A model generated the notes under the pieces. It saw only the letters and a program-made list of their open reading frames with translations, did no database searches and was not told the origin of the DNA. The position numbers and the translations under genes are program-made. Source: Entoloma clypeatum (lineage: Eukaryota; Basidiomycota; Agaricomycetes; Agaricales; Entolomataceae). From it: a stretch of 64,000 nt of DNA. The stretch covers positions 1,364,001 to 1,428,000 of the forward strand of contig OY751491.1 of assembly GCA_963565915.1 (NCBI GenBank), in the 5' to 3' direction. Positions 55,609 to 64,000 of this stretch are shown piece after piece (the first letter of the stretch is position 1; every line of letters begins with the position of its first letter).

Positions 55609-56010
55609 TGTTACGGACTCTACGGTATGAGGACCACATCATATCTTTTACTTATCAGCCCGACTCGGCGCCCTCTTACGAACTTACTATGTCTAATGTC
55701 TACTTTCACAACCTTCGATTCCCAGTCTGACTCATTACATTACTTTGTCATCCCCTTTAGTATACTTCGCTCCCGCGCTGACTCGCTTTCTGCAGTCAGC
55801 TTACTCACTGTACATAGCCTTCCGCAGTCGCCTTACTCATGCGCACTGCCTTCCGCAGTACTGACTCATCCGCTACCGCCTATAGTCAGTACCTATATAA
55901 ACCTCTTGTACTATAGTAGATTCCTTAGATTTAGCAATCACTTTGCTCTTCGCCTTTCCACTTTCCTGCATACTCTGCCCGAACCTTGGAATGGTTTGTT
56001 AAGCATAACA
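55609..56010 (+). repeat. 3' LTR of gypsy A (402 bp)
   Basis: Preceded by the purine-rich GAGAGGGGAACA and ending CATAACA next to ATCAG. The 55515-55608 stretch before it is the displaced 3' end of element A, including the end of its extra ORF. Confidence 0.88.
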
Positions 56011-56270
56011 ATCAGCAAGTTTCAGATAGAATCCTGTCTGCGACTTTCTGTTAGAGGGGTCTGACACCCAATCAGAATCTGTGTACGTGGCTAGGCCGGA
56101 CATTGATGCACCTCTAAAGTTTAAGCAATAGTCCTGCATCCCTGCAAGATACTTGCATATATAAAGAGACTTATCAAGATGCTCTTGGGACGGGTTGGCT
56201 GACATCTGCGACATCTTTGCGACTGCAAAGGCTATGTCGGGCCATGTACCCAAAGATAGGTACAACAGGG
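56011..56270 (-). mobile_element. Copia element C, resumed segment (RT/RNase H junction)
   Basis: Minus-strand frame YLSLGTWPDIAFAVAKMSQM, TYTDSDWVSDPSNRKSQTG, FYLKLAD. This is the part of copia element C upstream of the piece at 42358-42780. It is cut on its other side at 56270/56271 by gypsy D. Confidence 0.82.
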
Positions 56271-56756
56271 TGTTAAGAACTGATCAACAAAACGTCGGAG
56301 CTGGTCGGACGCGTCAGAGGGTCGGAGGGTGGTCGGAGCGCGTGCGACGTAGGGGCAAGGACTTGGCTTCAACTTGTGTGTTGCACCCTCGCTAATACGT
56401 TGGTGTCCTTATTTCGGAGGATCAGAGGATCGGAGGTCGGAGGTCGGACTCAAGTTAAGAGTCGGAAAGAGGATGGGAGGTAAGATGTCGAATCTAAGTT
56501 GATATTCAAACTGAAGCTAATACACGATTCTACATAAGTTTAAATACTATGTCGGAGGACGTGTGGCTTCGTCGGAGTCGGATAATGAGTGGCTGTCGGA
56601 GATTCTTAACATAAGTAAAATGGTCGGATGTAAGTAATGTATGTAGTAACGAGATTCATAACAGTAAGTATGCATAATAAGTATTAGTCAAAATGTCGGA
56701 GGTGTCGGAGGTGTCGGGATTGGTCGGAAATCGTCGGAATTGATCGGAATGTAACA
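56271..56756 (-). repeat. 3' LTR of gypsy D (486 bp)
   Basis: Rich in GTCGGA words (plus strand). Compared with the right LTR it has several indels, so the insertion is older than A and B. Confidence 0.82.
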
Positions 56757-56920
56757 GTATTTCCCCCTTAGGGCCGAACCCATGAGGCCTAAGGACCTAG
56801 GTGGTCGGTGCACGTGAACTGCATCATGTGATGCGTTGGTTGAAAATACCGTCCAAGTGGTTCTTTCTTCTTGTTCCCCCATTCTCTTTTCGTTTCAAAC
56901 TCTTCCAAAAAAACCTCAAT

Positions 56921-57304
56921 ATGTCGGCAACCGATTTTCAAAAGGAGATGGAGGCGCTGCAGGCTAAGCTCACGGAGGTGGAGGCAAAGAAGCGAGCAGC
57001 GGAGGAGGAGGCTGCGAGGAAGGCTGAGGAGGAGCAGAGAGCAGAGGAAGAGAGGGCTGTGGAGGCGGCGCGGTTAGCGGAGGAGATGTGGGTAGCGGAG
57101 GAGATGTGGGTAGCGGAGGAGATGTGGGTAGCGGAGGAGATGCATCAGGTGTCGGAGCTGGCGGCTCAGAAGAGGGCTGATGAAGTGGCCGCTGCACAAG
57201 GTGCATCAAGCAAGGGGTCGGGGGGGGCCGCAGGCGGAGAAGGCGGAGTCGGAGGAGGAGTCGGACAAGGAGGAGGGTCCATCAAACAAGAAACAACGTA
57301 CTAA
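56921..57304 (+). CDS. Antisense coiled-coil ORF inside gypsy D
   Basis: 127 residues from ATG 56921 (MSATDFQKEMEALQAKL), on the strand opposite to pol, between the 3' LTR and the end of pol; the two ORFs converge 31 bp apart. Residues 1-60 are a Glu/Ala/Lys/Arg-rich coiled coil (EVEAKKRAAEEEAARKAEEE). Next come three copies of an 18-bp unit encoding AEEMWV, then a Gly-rich tail. No known domain. Similar Glu/Ala-rich small proteins are common among mushroom hypothetical proteins. It could be a true accessory gene with its own promoter. Confidence 0.55.
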   Translation: MSATDFQKEMEALQAKLTEVEAKKRAAEEEAARKAEEEQRAEEERAVEAARLAEEMWVAEEMWVAEEMWVAEEMHQVSELAAQKRADEVAAAQGASSKGSGGAAGGEGGVGGGVGQGGGSIKQETTY

Positions 57305-57335
57305 GTAGATAGTAATAGTACTTGTTTTTCTTGTT

Positions 57336-60300
57336 TCAGAGTGACATGAGCGGACCCAATTTGTCAGGATAAGCAGAATGAAAGTCGGAGACAAGCTTGG
57401 GGGCGTTTTCCAGTTCATTGGCTGGTAGCCAAGAGAATTCTTCATCAGTGTTTTCATATCTTAACCAACGGACGAAATATAGTAGCTTGCAGCTACGTCG
57501 TCGGTCGATCTTTGAGTCGACAATTTCAGCAATCTCATACTCAAGTTCTCCATCGATGTCAATCGGAGGAGGCGGAGGTTGGGTCCGATTCGGAATGGTG
57601 TTCGGAGTTGCAGGTTCAAGCATGGAGACGTGGTAGACAGGGTGAACTCCGTGGAATGTGTCGGGGAGTCGGAGGGTAAAGGAGTGTGTGCCAGGTTGTG
57701 CAATGATCTCATATGGTCCCAAGTACTTTTCTGAGAGTTTCTTGGATGGGCGTGTTGTGCGGAAGAACTGTGCTTTGACGAAAACCTGTTGTCTGACAGA
57801 GAACATCGGAGCTGCGATCCGATTGTTGTCGGAGGACTTTTGGTAACGTTGTTGAGCGTCGGAGATGGTGGATTTCAGTTCTTGGTGAAGTTCGTCTAAG
57901 TCGGTCACGAAGGATCGGGCTTGGGAAGAGGCAAGGTCTCGTTCCGGGTGAACAGTAATGTTTGGATGGTAACCCTTGTTAGCAAAGAAGGGAGATATGC
58001 CAGTGGTAGCACTAGGTGCGTTGTTGTACGCGAACTCCGCAATCAGAAGGAGAGCGGACCAGTTGTCCTGTTGGTAGTTGCAGAATATCTGCAAGTACTG
58101 TTCAAGGGTCTGGTTAGTGCGTTCGGTTTGGCCATCGCCTTCGGGGTGGTAACCGGAGGTGAAGTGGAGGGTCATATTTAGAGCCTTTCCGAGAGATTGG
58201 AAGAATCCGGAGACAAATTCAGGGCCGCAGTCAGAGGTGACATGTTCGAGGATGCCGTGTTTAGAGAAGACATGCAATACGAAGAGTACAGCAAGGTCTT
58301 CGGAGGTGCAGTGAATGGTTGTCGGAATGAAGATACTTTGCTTCGTCAATCGGTCAACGATAACGAGGATGGAGTCAAAGTTGTCGGAGGTCGGAAGGGT
58401 CTCGATGAAATCCATTGAGATAGAATTCCAAGGACGTTCGGGGATTGGGAGCTGTTTGAGTAGGCTGTAAGGCTTGTGTCTTTGTGGCTTCAATCACATG
58501 CAAGTGGTACATGTCTTGCAGTAGTGTTTGACGAAATCTCGAATTCCAGGCCAGGTGTAATCGCGCTGAATGAGACTGAGTGTCTTGCTCTGACCTGGGT
58601 GTCCAGCAAGTATATGGTCGTGCTTGTGCTGTAGGACTCAGAGTCGGAGGTCATCGGGAACATATATCCGATCGTCATGTCGGAGGAAACCATCGGGGTC
58701 GAGAGACCAGCGGGGTTTAGGATCTTTAGAAAGAGTGTCATAAAGAGTGTCGGAAGGGAGTGCTGTGAGTATGTCATGGTGAAGCTTTTCTGTGTCCATG
58801 ATAATGGTTGCACGGAGGACAGGCTCAAGGAGTTGAGTCGCGCGAACTGAAGCGGAGAGCTGTTCTTGCGAAAAGAGCCTTCGAGATAATGGCGCCAACT
58901 TTAAATGCTTCGTAGATGGCAAGAAGTTCCTTATCGTGGGTGTCATAGTTTACTTCGGGGGCCGTAAAGGTGCGGGAATGGAATGCGACGGGGTGGACTT
59001 CATTGTCGGAGGTGACAATTGACAAAATAGCTGCTAGGGCATAGTCGGATGCGTCGGTTTCGACAATTATTGGAGAGTCAGGGATCCAGTGTGTCAGGAT
59101 CGGAGCGGTGGTAAATGCCTTTTTCAGGTCATTAAAAGCGGTTTGAGCATCGTCGGAGAACAGCCAAGTGGCATGTTTCCTGGTTAAACGAGTGAGTGGA
59201 ATAGTGATGTTGGAATAGAATGGAATGAAATGTCGGTAAAATTTTGCAAAACCTAAAAAGGACTGGACGTCCTTCACTCTGCGTGGTTCAGGCCAATCCT
59301 GAATAATCTTGACTTTTGTTTCCGACATTTTGAGTCCGTCGGGAGAAAGGATAAATCCAAGATATTCTACAGTTTCGGCAGAGAAGTTGCACTTGTCGGC
59401 ACGGGCATAAAGACCATGTTGTCGGAGTCATTGGAGGACTTCTCGGACATGTTTTTTGTGTTCCTCGGGGTTGTCGGAGTAGATCAGGATGTTGTTGAGG
59501 TAAACGGTAACACAGTTGTCCAGAAGGTTGGAGAAGATGTCATTCATAAAATGTTGGAAGGCTGCAGGTGCGTTAGACAATCCAAATGGCATGACTAACC
59601 ATTCAAATGATCCATAGCGAGTGCAGAAAGCAGTTTTCCATTCATCACCTTCAGCGATGCGGACTAGGTGGTATAAACACATGCTTTTCCGGCAGTGGCT
59701 AAGAGGTCGGAGATGAGCGGAAGTGGGTATCGGTCCTTCTTTGTGATTTTGTTCAGGCCATGGTAGTCGACACATAGTCGGAGTGATCCATCTTTCTTTT
59801 GGATGAAGAGGATTGGAGCGCCGTAAGGTGAACTAGAAGGTTTGATGAAACCAATATTGAGATGCTCATCGATGAAGTCTCGGAGGGATCCAAGGTTGGA
59901 TTGTGAGAGTGAGTACATCAGACCAATCTGAGGGGAAGTACCTTCCTCCAAATTGATCTTGAGGTCATAAGGTCAGTGGGGTGCAAGGGTGTCGGCTTTT
60001 TTCTTACTGAATACATCAGCAAAATCATGGTATTCCTCAGGTATGCCAGAGAGGTCGGGAGCGTCATTGGAGACAGACGCGGAATTGGTGGAGATGTCGG
60101 AGAGGTGAACACGGAAAGTGTATGCCCCAGGAGCTTTACAAGCATGGAGATATGCGGCTGCATTGACCATGGTAATCTGTGGCAGGTCGGAGGTGTTCGG
60201 AGTGAGCAGATCGGAGGTGCCCATCGGAGAGGGCGGACACTGCAGAAGTGGCGGAGCTGCCTCAGCAGTCGACGTCGGAGTCGGACTCGGAGTGTCGGGT

Positions 60301-61972
60301 AACGTAGAACGGAATAAGATACTGCCCAATACCCAGTCAATCAACGGATTGTAGGGGTGAGCCAGTTGTGTCCTAGAACCAAATTACAAGACGAATCGAG
60401 GGTTGTCACATAAAATGTGACGGTCAGAAGTTCACTGGAAGGAAATCGGAGAGGAAGATTGATAGATTGCATGATATAAGTATTTGAAGAACCGTCAAAA
60501 AGTTTCAAAACCATAGGTGAAGGAATCAGAGTCGGAGATAAGTTTACAGAAGAAATAAATCTGGTATCTGCGAAGCAATGTGTAGAACCAGAATCAATAA
60601 GAGTCTTTATCGGAAGAGAATCGGAAAAGGTCGGAGATATCAAATCAATACATAGAGAGTTCGGATTTGAGAGAGCGGACACATTGAGTTGGAGGGTTTC
60701 CAAAGGTGCACGAAAGGAGTCAACGCAATCCCAGGTATGTGCTGGAATCTGAGGACTGCTTACTATTTTTTTGACTCAGTCGTCTTCTCCAATTTGTCCT
60801 CAGCTTGGGCCGCGCGGGCCTTTGCTTTGGCATTAGAAGACGACTTCTTTGAGCAGTCGGAAGCCCAATGACCAATGTTGCTGCAAAACATGCATAAATT
60901 ATTGTCAAATCCTCGTTGGCATTCTTGGGGAGTCAATTTCCCATCTTTGCCAAGTTTGTCTGAGAGGGCGGATTTCAGAGAGGTGGATGACGATTTTTGT
61001 TGTTGTTGCGAGTTGGGTTTAGACGACGAGTTGTTATTGGGGGATGTTGAAGCAGGGGTCTGTTTCTTGTCGGATTTGTCGGCCTTTGGAGTAGATTTGT
61101 CGGAGGAGCGCAATTTCTTGCATTGACATTCCCAGTAGCGAGCATCAATGTTATGGGCCATTATCTTCAACTCGGCCAGAGTCTTAGGTTTGGGGTAGGT
61201 CCCTAAAACATCTTTGATATGTTCCCGCTAAACCGGTATAGTACTGATATCGGAGCGCGCTATCATCCCACTGCGTGTGAGTGGAAAGATGTTTGAAGCC
61301 CACATTGTGACGTAGGATCTTCTGATTGTCACACATCTGAAGGTGATCCAGACTATCCTCTGCTTCCCCGGTCGGATCGATAGGTCCAAATTCAGAACAG
61401 AGGATGTGCACAAAGGCAGATTAGTCGTCCAACCAGACAGAGTCATTGTCGGACTCTCCCAAGAGGGTGGGCTCAAACCATTTGAGTGCGGTTCCTTGGA
61501 GGTACGACAGAGAGAAACTGACTTTGTTATCATCGTCATCAAAGGCGGGGTTGTTTCGGAAATATAGTGTGCATTGTGCAAGAAAACTGGTGAGTTTCTG
61601 AGAGTCAGAACTGTCAAAAGTGTCGGGTTCCTTCAACTTCTTTTTCAGAGTCTTCGGAGTCTCTCTATGTCGGAGCTCCTGTGTCATAAGCATGATTGTT
61701 TCAGCGAGGTTTGGAGTTTGCTCGCGACAGAAAGGATTGTTGTCATTGAAAGGAGAAGTCGGAGATTTGTGGGAATCACGGGATCCTTCAGGGATTGGAG
61801 GTCCAGATGTCTGAGGTGTTCGGGGACGTGGTGTCGGAGATATGGGGTCAGGTTTGGGTTCTGCGGAAAGATCTTGGAACATATGTAGAAATGTCGCCCT
61901 GGTGTTCTGCAGGTTTGATGCTTCCGCTGCGGCTGCTGCTGCACAGGAGTTCTGAGTGTTGTGGGCTGCCAT
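57336..61972 (-). pseudogene. Gypsy D gag-pol, multiply broken
   Basis: In coding order: gag from 61972 (MAAHNTQNS; capsid part KKLKEPDTFDSSD), CCHC knuckle CMFCSNIGHWASDC near 60890, protease IDSGSTHCFADT near 60590, RT in broken frames from 60340 to about 59300 ([29 protein letters not shown]), RNase H near 59100 (ETDASDYALAAIL), then integrase and chromodomain in an intact 385-codon frame 58493-57336 (FIETLPTSDN, SDCGPEF, DGQTERTNQ, EYEIAEIVDSKI...FVRWLRYE). At least five frame breaks, so non-functional. Confidence 0.82.
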
Positions 61973-62018
61973 AACTGGAATTTGAAATACGGATAAGCAA
62001 GTGGCAGTTTGAATATAC

Positions 62019-62463
62019 TGTTAAGAACTGATCGACAAAAACATCGGAGCTCAGAGCATGTGCAACGTAGGGGCAAGGACTTGGCTTCAACTTGTGTGTT
62101 GCGCCCTCGCTAATATGTCGGTGTCCTTATTTCGGAGGATCAGAGGATCGGAGGGTCGGAGGTCGGACACAAGTTAAGAGTTGGAAAGAGGACGGGAGAT
62201 ATGATGTTGAATCTAAGTTGATATTCAAACTGAAGCTAATACATGATTCTACATGAGTTTAAATACTATGTCGGAGGACGTGTGGCTCGTCGGAGTCAGA
62301 TAACAAGTGGCTGTCAGAGATGCTTAACGGTTGGATGTAAGTAATGTATGTAGTAACGAGATTCATAACAGTAAGTATGCATAATAAGTATTAGTCAAAA
62401 TGTCGGAGATGTCGGAGGTGTCAGAATTGGTCAGAAATTGTTGGAGCTTATTGGAATGTAACA
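62019..62463 (-). repeat. 5' LTR of gypsy D (445 bp)
   Basis: Pairs with 56271-56756. It is shorter by about 40 bp, with deletions near its ends. Confidence 0.82.
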
Positions 62464-62527
62464 CTCTTCGCCTTTCCACTTCCTGCACATGCTGCCCAAA
62501 CCTTGGAACGGTTTGTTACACATAACA
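62464..62527 (+). repeat. LTR fragment of the gypsy A/B type
   Basis: CTCTTCGCCTTTCCACTT...GTTACACATAACA matches the last 64 bp of the A and B LTRs. It abuts the right end of gypsy D directly, which marks a recombination or deletion breakpoint. The following 62528-62686 holds short imperfect repeats (GGACCCTCCTT and CATGCAACTGC units) and no gene. Confidence 0.7.
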
Positions 62528-62964
62528 TGACTCACACACAATTGCCGCTCCTCGTCCCCAATGGCTGCCCCTCACACCCAACAGCTGCCCCTCTTCCCTA
62601 ATGGCCATCTCTCATGCCCAAAGGCCACTCCTCAGACCCTCCTTTGCATGTAACTGCCCTTCGTGGACCCTCCTTCACATGCAACTGCTGTAGGCTATGT
62701 AGGGCTAGTTTGTAGTATGATGTCCATGATGTCATTCTCTGGAACATTCCATGAGTTACTATATATGTGAGTTTATTGTAGAAACACACAAACAGACCAC
62801 AACATGGTCTGTGCACATATATTAGTATAAATAGTAGACCTGTAATGTAGTTGCAGAATAAGAACTCTTCCAGTTCCTACCATGTCAGTTGTCTCTAAAC
62901 TCTCCTCTAGCTTAACAAGCTACTCAATTCCTGATCCTCTATCCACCCATACTAACTACTCTGT

Positions 62965-63378
62965 ATGTCGTCCCACATGATGCACCTCAATACATTCAAT
63001 AGGTTATGGGCCCTGCTGGCCCTTATGGCTGGCAGTTTTGCCGCCCTTGTTGTCGTATATGCTGTAGTTACATGCTGTTGCATATTGGACAGAAGGACTC
63101 CCAGGGCTGCTGGCATGACCGCCCCTGAGGACGACGAACCCGCTGAGCTTGCTCACAATCATCGCAGTCGCTCGGCATTACACCAGTGCACTAGGTCACC
63201 GTCACGGTACCTGTACCTCCGCCTCCTGGGCAACGTCCGCCTTTGCACAGATGTGAAGCTGAGCCTCTGGCACAAGGACGCAGAAATGCTCCTATACCAG
63301 AATTTGTACTCCATGACTGGCCATCCACCACTTGCGGGATATATCTCAGAGTGTGTGACACCTGTTTTGGATACATGA
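62965..63378 (+). CDS. Copia F leader ORF with transmembrane helix
   Basis: ATG at 62965 inside U5, reading across the PBS. It has a strong hydrophobic helix (ALLALMAGSFAALVVVYAVV) at residues 16-35, then CCCILDRR and an acidic/polar part to about residue 75. The last 60 codons overlap the cysteine-rich ORF in another frame and look non-coding. It could be the first part of a frameshifted membrane protein or chance. Confidence 0.4.
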   Translation: MSSHMMHLNTFNRLWALLALMAGSFAALVVVYAVVTCCCILDRRTPRAAGMTAPEDDEPAELAHNHRSRSALHQCTRSPSRYLYLRLLGNVRLCTDVKLSLWHKDAEMLLYQNLYSMTGHPPLAGYISECVTPVLDT

Positions 63379-63719
63379 GTGGTGACTATCATCATCACCA
63401 TCTGCCTGCCTGCCTTACCCAATGGGCACAACATCCCGAAGGATTGCTTACAGTGCATTGTCATTTCTGTCAATGCTTCTTTGTGGATAGGGATGGACAT
63501 CCATGTCCAGCGGTAATAGAAAGTGTACGCGCTGCTCGCTCCGGACTAGACTCTAGTCCTGCTCTGCCTTACAGACCTTTGGCTTGGAGGGAGACTGTCC
63601 CTGGAAATCTGCTTGAATATTGGCAGTGCTGTCATCTGTCAGCACCAGGCTTCAGGTGCCCTGAGCATGAGGATCCTCCTCCGCCTTACCAGTGTTCTGA
63701 AAGCCCACACCAACGATAA
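63195..63719 (+). CDS. Copia F leader ORF, Pro-rich and cysteine/histidine-rich
   Basis: 174 codons open from a TAG at 63192, with no ATG near its start. Pro-rich start (VTVTVPVPPPPGQRPP), then spaced Cys/His pairs: CDTCFGYM, HHHHLPAC, HCHFCQCFF, CPAV, CCHLSAPGFRCPEHE and YQC. That suggests zinc binding. Together with the preceding helix ORF (+1 frame) it would make a membrane protein with a Cys-rich domain. No family recognised. Confidence 0.45.
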   Translation, partial: VTVTVPVPPPPGQRPPLHRCEAEPLAQGRRNAPIPEFVLHDWPSTTCGIYLRVCDTCFGYMSGDYHHHHLPACLTQWAQHPEGLLTVHCHFCQCFFVDRDGHPCPAVIESVRAARSGLDSSPALPYRPLAWRETVPGNLLEYWQCCHLSAPGFRCPEHEDPPPPYQCSESPHQR

Positions 63720-63822
63720 TCGCAGCAGCATGCAGCACACATGATCAAATATTTATTTTCTCTGTGTCTCAGTTTTTCATTAAACTATATGCTGACCAAA
63801 TTTCCTTCCAGATCTCTTCAAC

Positions 63823-64000
63823 ATGTCAAACTCTGTTAACACTTTTGTTTCGAAATTCACTGGCACCAATTACCTTATTTGGTCGCAACAAATGAAGGAC
63901 TACCTTCAGTCGACTTTCCTCTGGTGCCACATCACCGGTGAGTCCAAACAACCCACTGAGATCTGGGAAACAAAGTCTTGGCTGGATGCAAAAGGAGGCA
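63823..64000 (+). CDS. Copia F gag, 5' end only
   Basis: ATG 63823 opens MSNSVNTFVSKFTGTNYLIW followed by a frame open to the window edge (SQQMKDYLQSTFLWCHI). This is the typical N-terminal gag domain of copia elements. Eleven bases upstream lies a strong splice acceptor (branch-like GCTGAC, TTTCCTTCCAG ending at 63811). Confidence 0.8.
   Translation, partial: MSNSVNTFVSKFTGTNYLIWSQQMKDYLQSTFLWCHITGESKQPTEIWETKSWLDAKGG

Larger units (their letters stand above)
42781..56010 (+). mobile_element. Ty3/gypsy chromodomain retrotransposon A (host of nested element B)
   Basis: Bounded by 402-bp LTRs at 42781-43182 and 55609-56010 and by the 5-bp duplication ATCAG (42776-42780 and 56011-56015). Removing the element and one ATCAG restores the copia RNase H frame exactly (KLAD joined to GIVIWQ). 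The internal part carries gag, pol with a C-terminal chromodomain, and an extra ORF, interrupted at 48935 by gypsy B. Gag-pol has five nonsense codons and a frameshift, so it is dead. Confidence 0.92.
56271..62463 (-). mobile_element. Decayed Ty3/gypsy chromodomain retrotransposon D
   Basis: Left (3') LTR 56271-56756 and right (5') LTR 62019-62463, both TGTTAAGAAC...GTAACA. The purine tract AGGGGGAAATAC (minus strand) abuts the left LTR. Internal gag-pol on the minus strand has multiple frameshifts and stops. The two flanks do not match: CAGGG in copia C on the left, CTCTT of an LTR fragment on the right. One end has therefore been rearranged after insertion. Confidence 0.85.
62687..64000 (+). 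mobile_element. Copia element F, 5' end, continues beyond window
   Basis: LTR about 62687-63001 (left limit uncertain). Its right part matches the LTR of copia C, including TTACTATATATGTGAG and TAGTATAAATAGTAGACC. The PBS GGTTATGGGCCC is at 63002-63013, the same half-tRNA type as in E1/E2. About 810 bp of leader with two ORFs precede a gag start at 63823. Confidence 0.8.

Noticed and set aside
62965..63719. Calling the copia F leader ORFs an envelope gene
   Set aside because: One helix and a Cys-rich segment in different frames are not enough. There is no signal peptide/fusion layout and no homology was recognised.

Overview
The window is nuclear DNA of a filamentous basidiomycete, most likely an agaricomycete. 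Genes are split by many short introns (about 49-100 nt, GT...AG with CTNA-type branch points). The genes themselves are fungal: a CaaX mating-type lipopeptide precursor, a divergent G-alpha subunit, an F-box-like protein and secreted DUF5648-type proteins. The LTR retrotransposons are of kinds common in that group. No bacterial features, CRISPR arrays or RNA genes were recognised.

Positions 1-18.3 kb are the gene-rich part. In order: a RING-finger protein (minus, cut by the left edge); a small pheromone-precursor-like gene with two lipopeptide modules (minus); an unrecognised basic protein (minus, five exons); a seven-helix membrane protein (minus, five exons); two tandem short-chain dehydrogenases (plus) with matching intron positions; a 17-exon G-alpha subunit (minus) with a 4-nt microexon and a GC-AG intron; and an F-box-like protein (plus). 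I rebuilt the exon joins by requiring reading frame, splice consensus and family motifs to agree. None is confirmed by RNA. A lipopeptide gene, a 7-TM gene and a G-alpha gene lie within 12 kb, which suggests, but does not prove, a signalling neighbourhood.

Positions 19-28.3 kb hold two copies of one Ty1/copia family, tail to tail around a 200-N assembly gap. The same 5-bp sequence (AAATC) lies outside both outer LTR ends. Positions 28.9-41.7 kb carry five copies of a small secreted protein gene with three DUF5648-like repeats. All share a signal peptide, one phase-0 intron and a similar promoter block, and two form an inverted duplication. Three small non-autonomous DNA transposons sit in or next to this cluster: two with 8-bp target duplications and GTCCGAA-type internal motifs, and one mariner-like.

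Positions 42-56.3 kb are a nest of retroelements whose order can be read from target-site duplications. Gypsy B (TSD ATTGG) lies in gypsy A (TSD ATCAG), which lies in the RNase H region of a copia element whose reading frame is restored exactly across the insertion. A and B are Ty3/gypsy chromodomain elements with a self-priming (Tf1-type) primer site and an extra conserved ORF after pol. Positions 56.3-62.5 kb are a third, decayed chromodomain gypsy (minus) with an antisense coiled-coil ORF next to its 3' LTR. From about 62.7 kb to the right edge is the 5' end of another copia element, with a membrane-helix ORF and a cysteine-rich ORF between its primer-binding site and gag.
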